Of a stretch of 64,000 bases of DNA, positions 23,338 through 34,849 are shown piece after piece. Origin of the DNA: Emmonsiellopsis sp. PD_33. Its lineage: Eukaryota; Ascomycota; Eurotiomycetes; Onygenales; Ajellomycetaceae. The notes beneath the pieces are model-generated. The model did no database searches. It was not told the DNA's origin and saw nothing but the letters and a program-made list of their open reading frames with translations. The translations under genes and the position numbers were made by a program. Location: positions 124,001-188,000 of the forward strand of contig JANTQF010000030.1 in assembly GCA_032988165.1 (NCBI GenBank), read 5' to 3'. Within the stretch, counting starts at the first letter, position 1; every line of letters begins with the position of its first letter.

Positions 23338-23380
23338 ATGTGACTCACCACCCAACGAACTCTTCCACCCAATGAACTCC
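23338..23380 (+). repeat. Left terminal inverted repeat of the pogo-like element
   Basis: It matches the reverse complement of 36677-36718 with a few mismatches, mostly transitions. The repeat holds two tandem copies of CCACCCAAYGAACTC separated by two bases (23348-23362 and 23365-23379), likely transposase binding sites. Confidence 0.75.
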
Positions 23381-23502
23381 GATTTTTGCTCTATATAGAC
23401 ATTAATTTTCAATGAAAACACCACAACACAATAAGATATTCAAATTAAATATTAAACATTAAAATTACATATAGAATAGCTCATATAAATATATATGATT
23501 AA

Positions 23503-23507
23503 TTCAC
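23503..23507. repeat. 5-bp target duplication of the Gypsy element, left copy
   Basis: TTCAC precedes the left LTR; TTCAT follows the right LTR at 34555-34559. The single difference is C to T, as RIP would make. Five bases is the usual Ty3/Gypsy duplication. Confidence 0.7.
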
Positions 23508-23667
23508 TGTAACTTGGTGAACTTGAGATAGAAATGTTGTGTAGAATAAGGTTGATTCTCTAGGTTCTTGGGCCATCTATAGGTATTTATACCAGGGGGG
23601 CCTGACTAAGCTACATACATGACTAAGCTCATGGTCATTCCATGGTATGAAGTAGGAGTGTGTAACA
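23508..23667 (-). repeat. 3' LTR of the Gypsy element
   Basis: This 160-bp repeat starts TGTAAC and ends TAACA on the plus strand, giving TG...CA ends. It aligns without gaps to 34395-34554. All differences I could see between the two copies (about 28) are transitions, in both directions, as expected when RIP hits each copy separately. Confidence 0.85.
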
Positions 23668-23879
23668 AGTGCCTTCTTTTTGAAAAGCATATAATGCCCT
23701 CATTGTGGTAGTTTGAGGACTAACAAAACATGAGGGTCAACTGATGAAAAGATATAATAATGAAATGTAACATGATAGTAAATAATGTGCCTAGTGAAAA
23801 TAAAAATAACTATTACTATCTACTCTTATTTTAAGGCTATCTGTAGTAGTCTGCATGATGGCATGTAGCTGAGTTACTA

Positions 23880-26783
23880 CAAGATGTGAAGATAATAAAG
23901 TATTTATAATGTGACTAATTGCTACTTATTTATAGTATATTCTCTAAGGTTTTCTTTAAGTCTGTCCTTATCCATGCAGCACATTTCATAGTAGTTTATT
24001 TCTTATCTCTTAATAACTTCAAGGATCTCCTCTGCTTTCTTTTCTTCAAAGCCTAGTAGCTTGATGAGGTGTTGTGTCACATGATAATAGATAAGTATAG
24101 AGTCTTATTTAAGTACTATATTAAGAGTCTTAAGGCTGGTAAAGAGAGTTTATATGAACTTAACTAAATAATTGTAGATGTGATTAATGAGACTATCAAT
24201 AGCTATATATAATTTATTATTAGGTAATTCTTGCATATTATTATACTGCATTTCTATACTGAATCACTTGTTGAGTATTACCAGAATATCTATAGGTTCA
24301 ATATTATGTAAGTACATTAAATATAGTGCTACTCTAAAGTTATCTAGTACATTTAAGAGTCTTTCTAGTGTTATTACTGATTCCTGCAACCACTCAACCT
24401 CCTATTTAATGCACTGTGTTATTATTTTTTTGATTATATAGAATGTAACTTCTTTTTCATTTTAGTAACCTATTAAGATATTTACTTCTTTCTTATTAAT
24501 CTTGCACAGCTAAGTAATGCATTGTGTTGCTTGCCTGCAGTTTTTATTAGTATTTAAAGTCTCTAGTATCTTCATGTGCTGTATCTTTACTGCCTGTCTG
24601 TAATCTTTATTAGTGTTAGAAGTCTCTAGTATCTTTATATGCTACATCTGAATTGCTTTCTGATGACTAAGTAGGTTTCTGATCACTTTCTATCTGATAT
24701 TGATGTTTATGGCTATAATGTGATTATATGAAATGCCCAGGTTACTTCATTCTCAGACAAAATTTATAGTGTTATAGAGCTGAATGTTGTCTAACATGAT
24801 AACTACTTTAATTACTTATTTTACTTCAGAAGAGTAAAGCTGTGATATTTCTTATATAGGGGGAGAACTTAACTAACTAATTTTATTATTTATATTTCCA
24901 TTTATAGGCTTCTTTTGGATAAGCTATCAATTCTGAGGCTTAAAGATATTATCTAAATCATTGAGTTTTTACAGGGCTCTTCATAGTTATATATCTATTA
25001 TGATAAACATGTCATGGAATGTAGTGCTGAATGCATGTAGAGTTTTAACTATAGCTTATATCTTATATTATTTTAATTAGTATAATTTTATAATATATTT
25101 AACAGTATTTTCTTGTATGTGTGTGTCTTTATCAGCAGCACTGAATGTTCCAGTTATATGTATATTCTTTATGAGGTTGCTAAGTTACTTCCATTGTTAT
25201 TCTATAATATCTATAACTATATAGTATAGTTTCTGATTGCTTATATTAGTCATCTTATTGTATAGAGTGTCTATAGATTTTCAGTTATCTATCATGTCAC
25301 ACACTACTCATACTTTCATATTGTATAGAGTTATGACATGTCAGATTGCTTCCTTACTTCTCTTAGTGACATATAATATAGAGGCCTCTATAACAACTGT
25401 AGAAGTCTCCTTAGTAGTTTTATAGCTCTCTGGTTGTAGGGATGGAGTTTCATTGCAAGTCTGATGAACATTCAAGAAGGCACTAATATTAATGAAGTTA
25501 TTATTATTAATCTATTCTTTATTATTAGCATTCTCTGGTATGTCTGCTGATTCATCAGTCATAACTTAATCATTATTCTATAGGTATTTAAGGATTTTAG
25601 TCTCTATATAGTTAAGTCTCTAAGTTAGGATGTACATTGCAAGAGGGCATTCAATGTGGAAGAATCAAGTTTGCTTAATTTACTTCTAGTAGTTTTAATA
25701 GTAGAGGTCATTTACAGTGTTTATAATGTCTTACTCTATTATGCCTGGTGGGAAGATCATAATATTCTAATATTCTCATTCATTCAGTAGAATATCAATT
25801 TCTTAGTTTCATATTATAGCTCTTTAATTCTATAGGTAAATATATTACTTCTCATCTGTGATATACTTATCTACCTTGTATTTACTCTGTATGTTTAGTA
25901 TAACTTACTAACATACTTTTCTGGTTGCATATGCATTATTATATCTGATCTTACTCTTACTAAGGTGTTTTCCAAGAAAATTGCACACTTCATAATTAGG
26001 ATTATAGGAGGTATTTCTGAGGAAGATAGGTTCATTTATATTATTAACTACTTTAACATTGCTCATCTTATTATCCTTATTCTATTTATCTTTTATCCCA
26101 TTAATTATCATTCTAATCTTAATCTTTAGGTGTTTTACTTATAGTTCTGACAGGGGTTCTTTTAGCTCAGGGCTCTGGAAGTCCCAGCCTTTTTCTGAGT
26201 CAACTCATATTTTTAGGATCAAAAATCATAAAGAGTTCTCAGTGATGAAGAGTATTAAAGTTGTATTCTCTTTCTCTATCTATCTTACTTTATAATCTTT
26301 CTGTTAGAGGACTAGTCTATTATTATGAAGTGTCTGACTGTGTCTCTAGTTTTTTAAGCTAGTAATAATAGTTTGCAGAGCTAGAACTAACATTGTATTG
26401 ATAACTGTGATGAGAAATCTGTGATATTTCATATTCATAATAAGTATGTCTATTTCTCAGTCTGGGTAATTTAATACTTTAAGTGTCTGTTTTGCTTGTT
26501 TCTTATCTGCCTTCTTATTTATTATTCTTTATTTTCCTTTTGTGTCACCAGCCCTGCCTACAGAGGAGCTATCACTGATGTTGAGGTTTGCAAGATTTAT
26601 TATACTAACTGAGAAGTTAGTAGATGACTGAAGTGTTTAGTATATCTTTCTAGAAGTCTTTACTAATATGAGGAGTATACTAGTAGGTCTATATTACTTT
26701 ATAATCTTAGATGTAGAGGCCTTTTTATCTCTGATCTTCTTAGCTCTATCTTTATCATTATTTTTATCACTGTGGGGTGCCAT
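23880..26783 (-). pseudogene. Extra long frame of the Gypsy element, downstream of pol, unrecognised
   Basis: A minus-strand frame begins with ATG at 26783 (MAPHSDKNNDKDRAKKIRDK). Checked in pieces near 26700, 26520, 26100, 25500, 24960 and 24000, the same frame keeps protein-like composition down to about 23880, close to the 3' LTR. That would be roughly 960 codons. It is broken only by scattered stop codons, with no frameshift found at the places checked. The N-terminal part is basic, and later parts are rich in Asn, Ile and Lys, partly an effect of A+T drift. I see no clear signal peptide, membrane span or zinc motif, so an envelope-type gene is not supported. A spacer of about 0.6 kb with many stops separates it from the chromodomain. 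Function unknown; the exact 3' end is unsure. Confidence 0.5.
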
Positions 26784-27359
26784 GGTGATTTTGCATCTTA
26801 TGGCATGAAGGTAGATATGCAAGTGTAAGTGAATAGATATAGAAAGAAGTAATTTTAAGTAGATTATAGTAGGATTCTGTGTGTGAGATTAGTGAAGTAT
26901 TATTAGTAAATTCATCATAGTAATGATTGTAAATGTCTATAGCTTCTAAAGACTGAGATCTTTAATGCCATGAGAAGTCCCTATATTTAGTGAATGTTTA
27001 TTTTAAAACTCATTATGGGGATAATATTTACCATGGAAAGTCCATAGCTTTCAGTAGATTTCTAAGTGGGATGGGATTCATTACATGCAGTGAATATAAT
27101 GAAGATGATGGTAGTGTGCAGTAAATATATATCAGAGTTTGAGTGAACTGATGAGATAATATCATTATGAATATAAATGTATAAGTACATAAGAATACTA
27201 TCTATACAAGCTAATGTAATAATGAGGTGATGGAGATTCCATGAAATAAAGAACTCAATTAGGTAATAAAGATGTTAACATCATATAGAGGTATGAAATA
27301 TCTGTGGCTAGTAATTGCATGTTCTCCTTTCTAATTCATATTTTGTGAATGTTAAAGCA

Positions 27360-30300
27360 CTTTTGGGGTTCTTTCAGGTTTTTAGATAGCTAAGCTACTA
27401 CCTTTACAGGGCAGCCTTATTAGCATATAATCAACAGTGATGTAGATTTTTATCTATTGTGCTTATATTATTAGATTAGCTCCTTTACATTTTAGAGGGT
27501 ATGCTCAGAGTATCATCTATCTTTCTCTGGGCTGTAGCCCTTCCACCTTATAAGATATTTAATCTTATTACTACATTTAAGAGTCTTTATTTATTTTACT
27601 ATTATTTTTTCTATCTTATATAATTTCTATTCATCTAAATCTCCCTCCATTGTAACAGGGCCCAGTATTAGTAGAGTGCAGCCATAAAGGTCTTCCTCCT
27701 GTGGGGCAGGTTCCAGGTAAGCAATGAATATCATGAGGTGTATGCAGAAATATGCTGAGAGGTCTAGAAGGTAGATAAGGCTATTAACTTAATAATAGAT
27801 TGTGAAAGAGCCTGCATACTAAGAGGTGAACTTGCTATAAGTCTGAAGTAGTAGTATGTTATATTTTTTGCTAATTCAGAGAAGTACTCTATCATCTGTA
27901 GCAAAGAATCTAGGTGTATACTTCTTATTATAATACTTCTTTATGAATATTACTGCAGTGTGAAGTGCCTCATTTGCATTAAGATAGCTGGAGAAATCTT
28001 AGGGGCTCTAATCTTAAAATACTCATGCTAGTTAGAGTAGATTTTTAAGCTTTTAATTATACATATATTAGTGGGAAGATATTTCTATTACTGACACTAT
28101 AGTACTATTAAAGAGTATTTGAAGTGAGAGAGCTGAGTTCTCCCATTCTCATGAATCTTTCAGGGCTGTAATTATATGTCTGAGGGTAATTTCATACATC
28201 TGATTTATGATCTCTGACTGGCCATCTACTTGAGGGTAGTAAGCTATGGTGTATAGAAGATTTACCTCTAGAGACTTAAAGATTATTATCTAGAATTTAC
28301 TGAGAAACTTCTTATCTCTATCTGAGATAATATAAGATAGAGTACCTCAGTCACTTATTATTAACTACTTTATAAATAGCTTGGCCCAGAATTCTACATC
28401 CTAATCTTGATGTTCTGGGATAAAGGCTATCCTCTTGCTTGCCTTACAAGTGATCATCATGCTGGCATTAAATTGGCCCTTAGGAAGACTAAGAATAATA
28501 TTAATTATAATGATATAAAATAGAGATAGCTCTATAATGATTGGCTGAAATACATTATATGACTTATAACAATAAGTAGCATTCTGTAGGCAGCTGAGAC
28601 AGTGATAAATGTATTCCTTAATAAGATGAGACTTCTTATAGATGAATAATCTATTCAGCTTCTTTATAATTTACTGAGGTCTGAGGTGTGCATCTGAATG
28701 TATGATCTTAATAATGTTACTAATAAGTAATTAGGGGATGCAGAGCTGTGCAGTATCATCATGATTATAATACAGTAGATTGTTGTTAGAGTTGACATGA
28801 TATGACAACCTAGTCTAATTTTCCTTAGACAGTACACTGTTTGCCTTTATGACTTCTAGGATTATAGCCAGTCTTGAGTCTTGCTGGTAGGCATTGAGGA
28901 GTCTTTATTAGAATTATAAGAACATTATAATTACTATTACTATATAATTCACTAGAAATGTGTCTATAGCCTTTACAGTCAGATCTTTCAGGGGCTCATT
29001 CTGATCTATAGGCACATCTAACTGTAATCAAGACAGGGCATCTAGAACAATGTGTGTGCAGCCAGATTTATAAAATATCTATAGGTTGAATCACTGTATG
29101 TACTAGACAGTCTGAATGAGCCTCAAGTTGAGCTTATTTATAAATGAGGTGATCAGTGAGGTCTATCTGATGATCTGAAGTATGGCTGAATAGTTGATGT
29201 ATATAATCACTGGAAGTTCTATGACCTTAACTATATATTACATCTTTTTGAGCATCCAAATCAGACATATAATCTTTAGCTTAGTCAGTCAGTATTAGGT
29301 CTCTACTAACATCAGAATTTTGGAGAGAAATATAATTAGTTCTATTATTGTTAATGAAGATAGGGTCTCAAAGTCTAAGATTTTTTTATATTATATCTCC
29401 TTAAGAAAGGCTCATTTCAGCTTTACATGGAATATCATTACTCCAAAGCCTCTCTATTTTGAGGCATTGATATCAAAGAAGAGGTATCACATATTATCAT
29501 GATGCACCAGAAACAGACCTTTAGCAAAAACTATCTATATATTCTTAAATGCCTTTTCCTTCTTTTCTGTAGACTTTCTAAGGGATGTTCAGGCAGAGAA
29601 TTGAGTTCTTAATCTATCTTTTACTGGAGCATCCTTAAGGAGCATTATTTTTCATGCCTGCAGGGGCTCTATATGATAGGCATAGAAAAATATATAGTTC
29701 CTTAGCTATCTTATTGTGCTAAGATAGGTCTCTAGGTCCTTCAGATTTTTAAAGAATATGATTCTGGCTAGCATAGCAATACAATCCTCTATCAGTATGA
29801 GATCTAAGAATGAGACCTTATATCCTAACAGCCTGACTAAGAGGAAGCTAATAAATGCCTTTTTCAGGTTGATGATAATATTCTTCTTATAAAACAGAGT
29901 AAAGATTTTTCTAAGATACTTATCATACTTTTCCATGATAATATTAACTGCAACCAGGTTATTAATGTAGCAGCAGACAAACTTCTTAAATTTTTTAAGA
30001 AAGAGGTTAATCTTACACTATATATATATTAGTAAGTTTATATATCTTATTATAGTAACTGAAGGAATTTCTTGTCTGTAGTGCAACACAACTAATAGAT
30101 ATTATTAATAGTCACAGTGGACTCTCTATTGATAGAAAAAACTTATATAATTAAGAATAATAATGTAGTGGTACCCTTTCACAGAGTTGATAACCTCTAC
30201 CTACTATATCATTAAATATATATTAGGCTTAACTATCTTATTTAGCTCTCTAATGTTAATGATAGAGTGGCCTTTCCTCATGCCATTTACTTCTTTCCAA

Positions 30301-33300
30301 ACTATAAATACTGGATATCCTAAGGGGATGTGGTCTGTTGCCCATTTCATGCATTCTTAGACATATAATTTATTAAATAATTTATCTATGACTTCATGGT
30401 TCTTCTGATCTAAGAGATATACCTTAACTTAAGTCTAAAGCTTATAATCCTCTAATAATAAGAGAGAAATTTGCATCTACTCATCCTTCAGCAGGTCTAT
30501 AGTATTATTATGGTCTTCCCAGATTTCAGAGAATTCATTACAGATTTATATAAAGTACTTTGCAGTCTCCTCATCATCATAAATTGTTATACTATTAGGT
30601 AGTTTTACTTTCACCTCTATGAGGTTAATGTTGATGGCATGAGGGGATTTCTTTAGTGATTCTGATATATCTAGATTATCATTCAGCTCTTATTAGGGCT
30701 GCTATTTAGGGAGGCTGAGAGCTAATAATTCTACTATGAGGTTGATTAAGTATGCATCAGTAATATCATATTCTCTCAGAGTGCTAATACAGGATCTTCA
30801 TGGGATTATAACCTGTCAATCTGTGTTGTTAATGATATAGGTGAATGGGAGATTATAGTTCATAATTTACATATATGCCTGGAGTGGTAGTATGGCAGGG
30901 TTGAAGATATAGTCCCTATCTATAGGTAGATGTTTCTTTTTTTCAAGATAGCATCTGAGGGGAATTTTCACCTCTAATCTGAGTAAAATAATGACTTTAG
31001 CATCTAAATATACTAATCTAATAGCTTAATAGTCTCTTCTTAGTATTACTGAGATTTTGACTTCTATATTCTCATATGACTTTATTTATAGTATTCTCTT
31101 ATCTAGGTCTATAGTGATGCCCTCCAGCACCATATTGTCTATACTAAGCAGCAGGTTGATATAGAGATTGTCAATAATGTGTGCTTCTACTGAGATCTGA
31201 GCAAGCATTAATGTATACTTCTTGTCTAATAGAACTACTAATAATATAAGTGGAATTATAATCATTTTAGAGGACTCTGTAGAGTCTCTGACACCCCTGA
31301 CTAGTATTTATAGGTATGATAGGCATGATATCTTATCATATTACTACTCTAAGAATTTCTTGCTTACAAGGATTATTATACAGCCTGAGTCTATATATAT
31401 TGATAATAGTTTGAAGCTATCTTGACAGAACATCATGATAGTAGCATATTTCTAGTTGTAAAATATATATCTATATAGAGTATCTAGGTCAGCTGGTCAT
31501 TAAGATACTATAATTCATAATATATAGTCAGAGCTCATATGAAAAGCCTGTAGAGTTGCCATGCAGATTTTCAGGTACTTATATAGATTGTTGTGTGAAT
31601 TAAAGGCTTCATCATAGTTATAGTAGGTAGCTGCTATGAGATCTACATGAAATGTATCTACCTCTAGATTATATACATTATCATTATATGGTTATTCCTG
31701 CAGATCATCCATAAGCATCTCTATATTATTATAGTAAGAGTTAAACTCTGATTCCTATTCATATGGATCTTCTGTGGACTCCTCTGACTTCTTAGGGTCA
31801 GTATGGAATGCTACTTATTTGTGTGGCTACTAATTCTACAGCTGCCTGCTGAGCTAGATCACATTTTTATTAGTAAGCACTGAGAGCTGAAGTTACTATT
31901 TCAGGACTGGCAATTTAGAATAATCTTACTAGATTTTACCTTGATACTCATATTAATTGTAAGTATCATACTGATTGTAGCAGCTAGTATAGCTATATTA
32001 GTTATTATTTCCACCATAGCCATCACAGTACTGCCTGTTGGCATAATCCTGGGTCTGATATCTAGACTGGTACTGGTAAGCAGGCTATTCAAACTAGTAG
32101 GAATACAAGCCTCTACTATAGTCACAGTAATTATTCTGAGGGGTAAAGTTACCATAATAAAATTCACACTGATTATATATACTATTTACATATTGATTAT
32201 TACTTGCAAATTAATCTATTTAATTGATCTACTTGTAGTGAATAATCTCTATAAATTCTTTAATGATTATATCCTCTTCTGACTCATCAATGATTGCTTG
32301 TAGGATAACATCTAGGTTATTTCATACATATAGGACTTAGGTATACTCAGTATCTTCTTAACTACAGTGTTTAGCAGCTAAGAACACATCTAGGATATAG
32401 GAGGTTGAACTGCACTTATTATAGAGATTCTAGAGTAAGTACTTCATCTTGTTAAGCTTTTATAGTGCTTGGCTACTCTTAATGTAGAATCATCATTAGA
32501 GGATTTTAATCCACTCTTCTACCTTATTATTAGTAGTGATAAAATCTATGTAGATAATGTCATTAAGTTTCTGGTTCTATTAGAATTCCACCTCTCCCTT
32601 GAGATATGAATCTAAGTTCTGTTGGATTCTTACTACATCTCTAGTTAGAGTGGCAACCTTAAGCTAATTAGTGAACACATGAATGTCCTGATAATAGGTC
32701 TTGCTCTTCTTATTAATAATATTATCACAGCTCTATAATATTAGTGCATCAGGGTAGAAAAAACTGATGTCCTGAGGTTTCCATGAAGCAGTTAAGATTG
32801 ATAGTGCAAGTAAAGGCTACACTGGTAGCTAGGCTAGTATCAGCAGAGCAACTACAGCTCTAATGTGAGAGAGTAATTCCTATAGGGTTTGTATTTAGCA
32901 TAGAGTGAAGCTCATATCATCAGTGGATTTACTGATACTAGTAGCAGCTAGGGTGCTGTTCACATTTAACATATTATCTAGCTGTCCAATGGATGATAAT
33001 TATGAGAGTTAATCTCTATTAGTTGAGGTTACATTTAGAGTCTCTAGAGACTCTGTGGGTGTTGGCTGTAATGTACTGCAAAATAATATGCTACTTAGCA
33101 TAGAGTTAATCTATAAGAATGATTAAGCTGAATGAGGTGGAGTGTTATCCTCCAAGCATAACTTTAAGCCTAGTAGGAAATATACTTATCTTACTGGTAA
33201 AGTCTTAAAGAATGCCTCTTCTCAGTAGTTAAATATACAGCTTTATTTAAAGCAGTTTGTGTAGTTATGAAATTTAAGAACTACTTGATTAAGTAATAAA

Positions 33301-33440
33301 TAGTTAATAAGCCAGTCTGATGGTATCAGTAAGATCATCTGAGTATTTTTGAAACTTCTATGTGAATTAGCTTATGAGTGTATACATCCTTGTAGTTCTA
33401 TAGATGCCTGCCTGGACTTAGATAGGGGGTTTAAGCAGGT
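27360..33440 (-). pseudogene. Decayed gag-pol of the Gypsy element
   Basis: Gag, protease, reverse transcriptase and chromodomain landmarks all fall in one minus-strand frame, as in Tf1-like elements with a single gag-pol, but many stops interrupt it. Landmarks: protease DSG at 31383-31391; reverse transcriptase with GYPVFIVWKEVNGMRKG near 30.3 kb and the active-site box reading YINN instead of YxDD at 29958-29969; RNase H FFDINASK near 29.5 kb; integrase zinc region with HVNSNN, HSDAH and CLSCLQ near 28.8-28.55 kb; integrase core ISDRDKKFLSKF near 28.3 kb and DGQSE near 28.2 kb; chromodomain LIRWKGYSPE near 27.55 kb. The loss of both catalytic aspartates (D to N) follows from G-to-A changes. 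Start and end are approximate. Confidence 0.75.
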
Positions 33441-34394
33441 AATTTACTCAGTCATAAAGATTATCCTTGCAATCATAGTATCCTGTAAAGAGTCATAATA
33501 AGGAAAGTTAGAGTTAAAATACTCAATAATCTAATGAGCAAGTTTTACTATTCAGATATGAAAGATCATTCTATGATTCTTTAGATATAAGAGTTACTAA
33601 CATTAATGACTATCATTGGATGGGATGGATCTTTCAAGGGGAAGAGTCCACAGAAAAGTGTGGAAAGTAAGAAAGATACTATGCTCTTTTGAGATAAGAG
33701 CAACCAGAAGACACATGCTAATATAATGGATGTATATGCATTATACTCTTTTAGGGAAAGGACCATGGAAAATCTTGGAAAAACATGAAAAACTAAAAAG
33801 AGAGAAAGCACTTTTTAGGGGGTAAAAAAGTGGGTGATTTCTGAGAAATGTATGAGGAATTTGTATGAGAGCTTTGAGTGATCAATTTACAGACAAATAG
33901 TGGTTTAAACACAGCATGACAAATTTCCATGATAGTAGCTCAGAATCAGGGGTAGCATAGTGAATGAAAGTAAGCAATAAGAATAGGTATAATAGGGTAA
34001 TTCCTATAGAAGTTCTGTGAGTGGCTTGGGATTTTCTCACTGGATTCAGCAATCTGAGGTAGACATTCATGGATTCACCAGGAGATCAAACAGAACAGTG
34101 TGCATAGAGAATAATAAGAATACAATTCAATTAGAATTATTCATAATGAGGATGAAGCTATTCAGATGTTAGATATAAAATATAGTTTATAAGAAGAATA
34201 AGGTCTAGATAGATATAACTTTTAAAGAGAAGTTCATAAAGTAGATAAGACAAGCAGAAGAGATAGAGAAGAGATAGGGACTCATTAAAGAAAATGTAGA
34301 AGTAATGAGAGTAGAGAGATATAATAATGACTCATTATAAAGATCAGGAAACTTATAGAGAATTTTACATCTTTTGTAAAGACATACTATTAAT

Positions 34395-34554
34395 TGTAAC
34401 TTGATGAACTTGAGATAGAAATATTGTATAAAATAAGGTTGATTCTCTAGGTTTTTAGGCTATTTATAGATATTTATATCAGGGAGGCCTGACTAAGCTA
34501 TATATATAACTAAGCTCATGATCATTTCATGGTGTAGAGCAGGAGCACATAATA
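34395..34554 (-). repeat. 5' LTR of the Gypsy element
   Basis: This is the partner of 23508-23667 and has the same 160-bp length. It is the upstream LTR for the minus-strand coding region. No convincing primer-binding site complementary to a known tRNA end was identified next to it at 34394 and below, which may be due to RIP. Confidence 0.85.
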
Positions 34555-34849
34555 TTCATAGAATAATTACTTGACTTAATAATCTACTCAGAATATGAAA
34601 CTCATGGTTTTAGAACCTCTAGATTAGGTTGCAGTGTAAGAGGTATTAAAGATGAAATATCAATTAATTTCACTAGAGAAATCTACATATAATATATATT
34701 ACTATTTTAGGTAAATTATATAAGCTTCCTACATTGCATTGATCTTGCTGTTACTGTCCCTGTAGGCCTCATTGAGGCCTACACTAGTACCTACTTTACT
34801 AACTATACTTAACAGTGTGTAGTAGTACACTCTTTCTTTTCTTTTTGTA

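Larger units (their letters stand above)
23508..34554 (-). mobile_element. Chromodomain Ty3/Gypsy LTR retrotransposon, full length, RIP-decayed
   Basis: The element is 11,047 bp long with 160-bp LTRs at 23508-23667 and 34395-34554 and 5-bp target duplications. Coding parts run on the minus strand, so the right LTR is the 5' one. In order they are gag (about 33.4-32.2 kb), a Tyr/Gln/Asn-rich segment, aspartic protease (DSG codons at 31391-31383), reverse transcriptase, RNase H (about 29.5 kb), integrase and chromodomain. A further long frame follows between 26783 and about 23880. Next to the 3' LTR the minus strand reads CAAAAAGAAGG (23682-23672), a likely polypurine tract. Stops are scattered throughout. 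Its size is larger than the usual 5-8 kb of such elements because of the extra frame. Confidence 0.88.

Noticed and set aside
23880..26783. Reading the third frame of the Gypsy element as an envelope gene
   Set aside because: No signal peptide, membrane segment or cleavage-like site is visible in the segments read. The only support is position behind pol, which is not enough.
31941..32282. Plus-strand hydrophobic frame of 113 codons inside the A+T-rich block
   Set aside because: It is the reverse strand of the Tyr/Gln/Asn-rich part of gag; the Ile/Val-rich product is a by-product of that composition.
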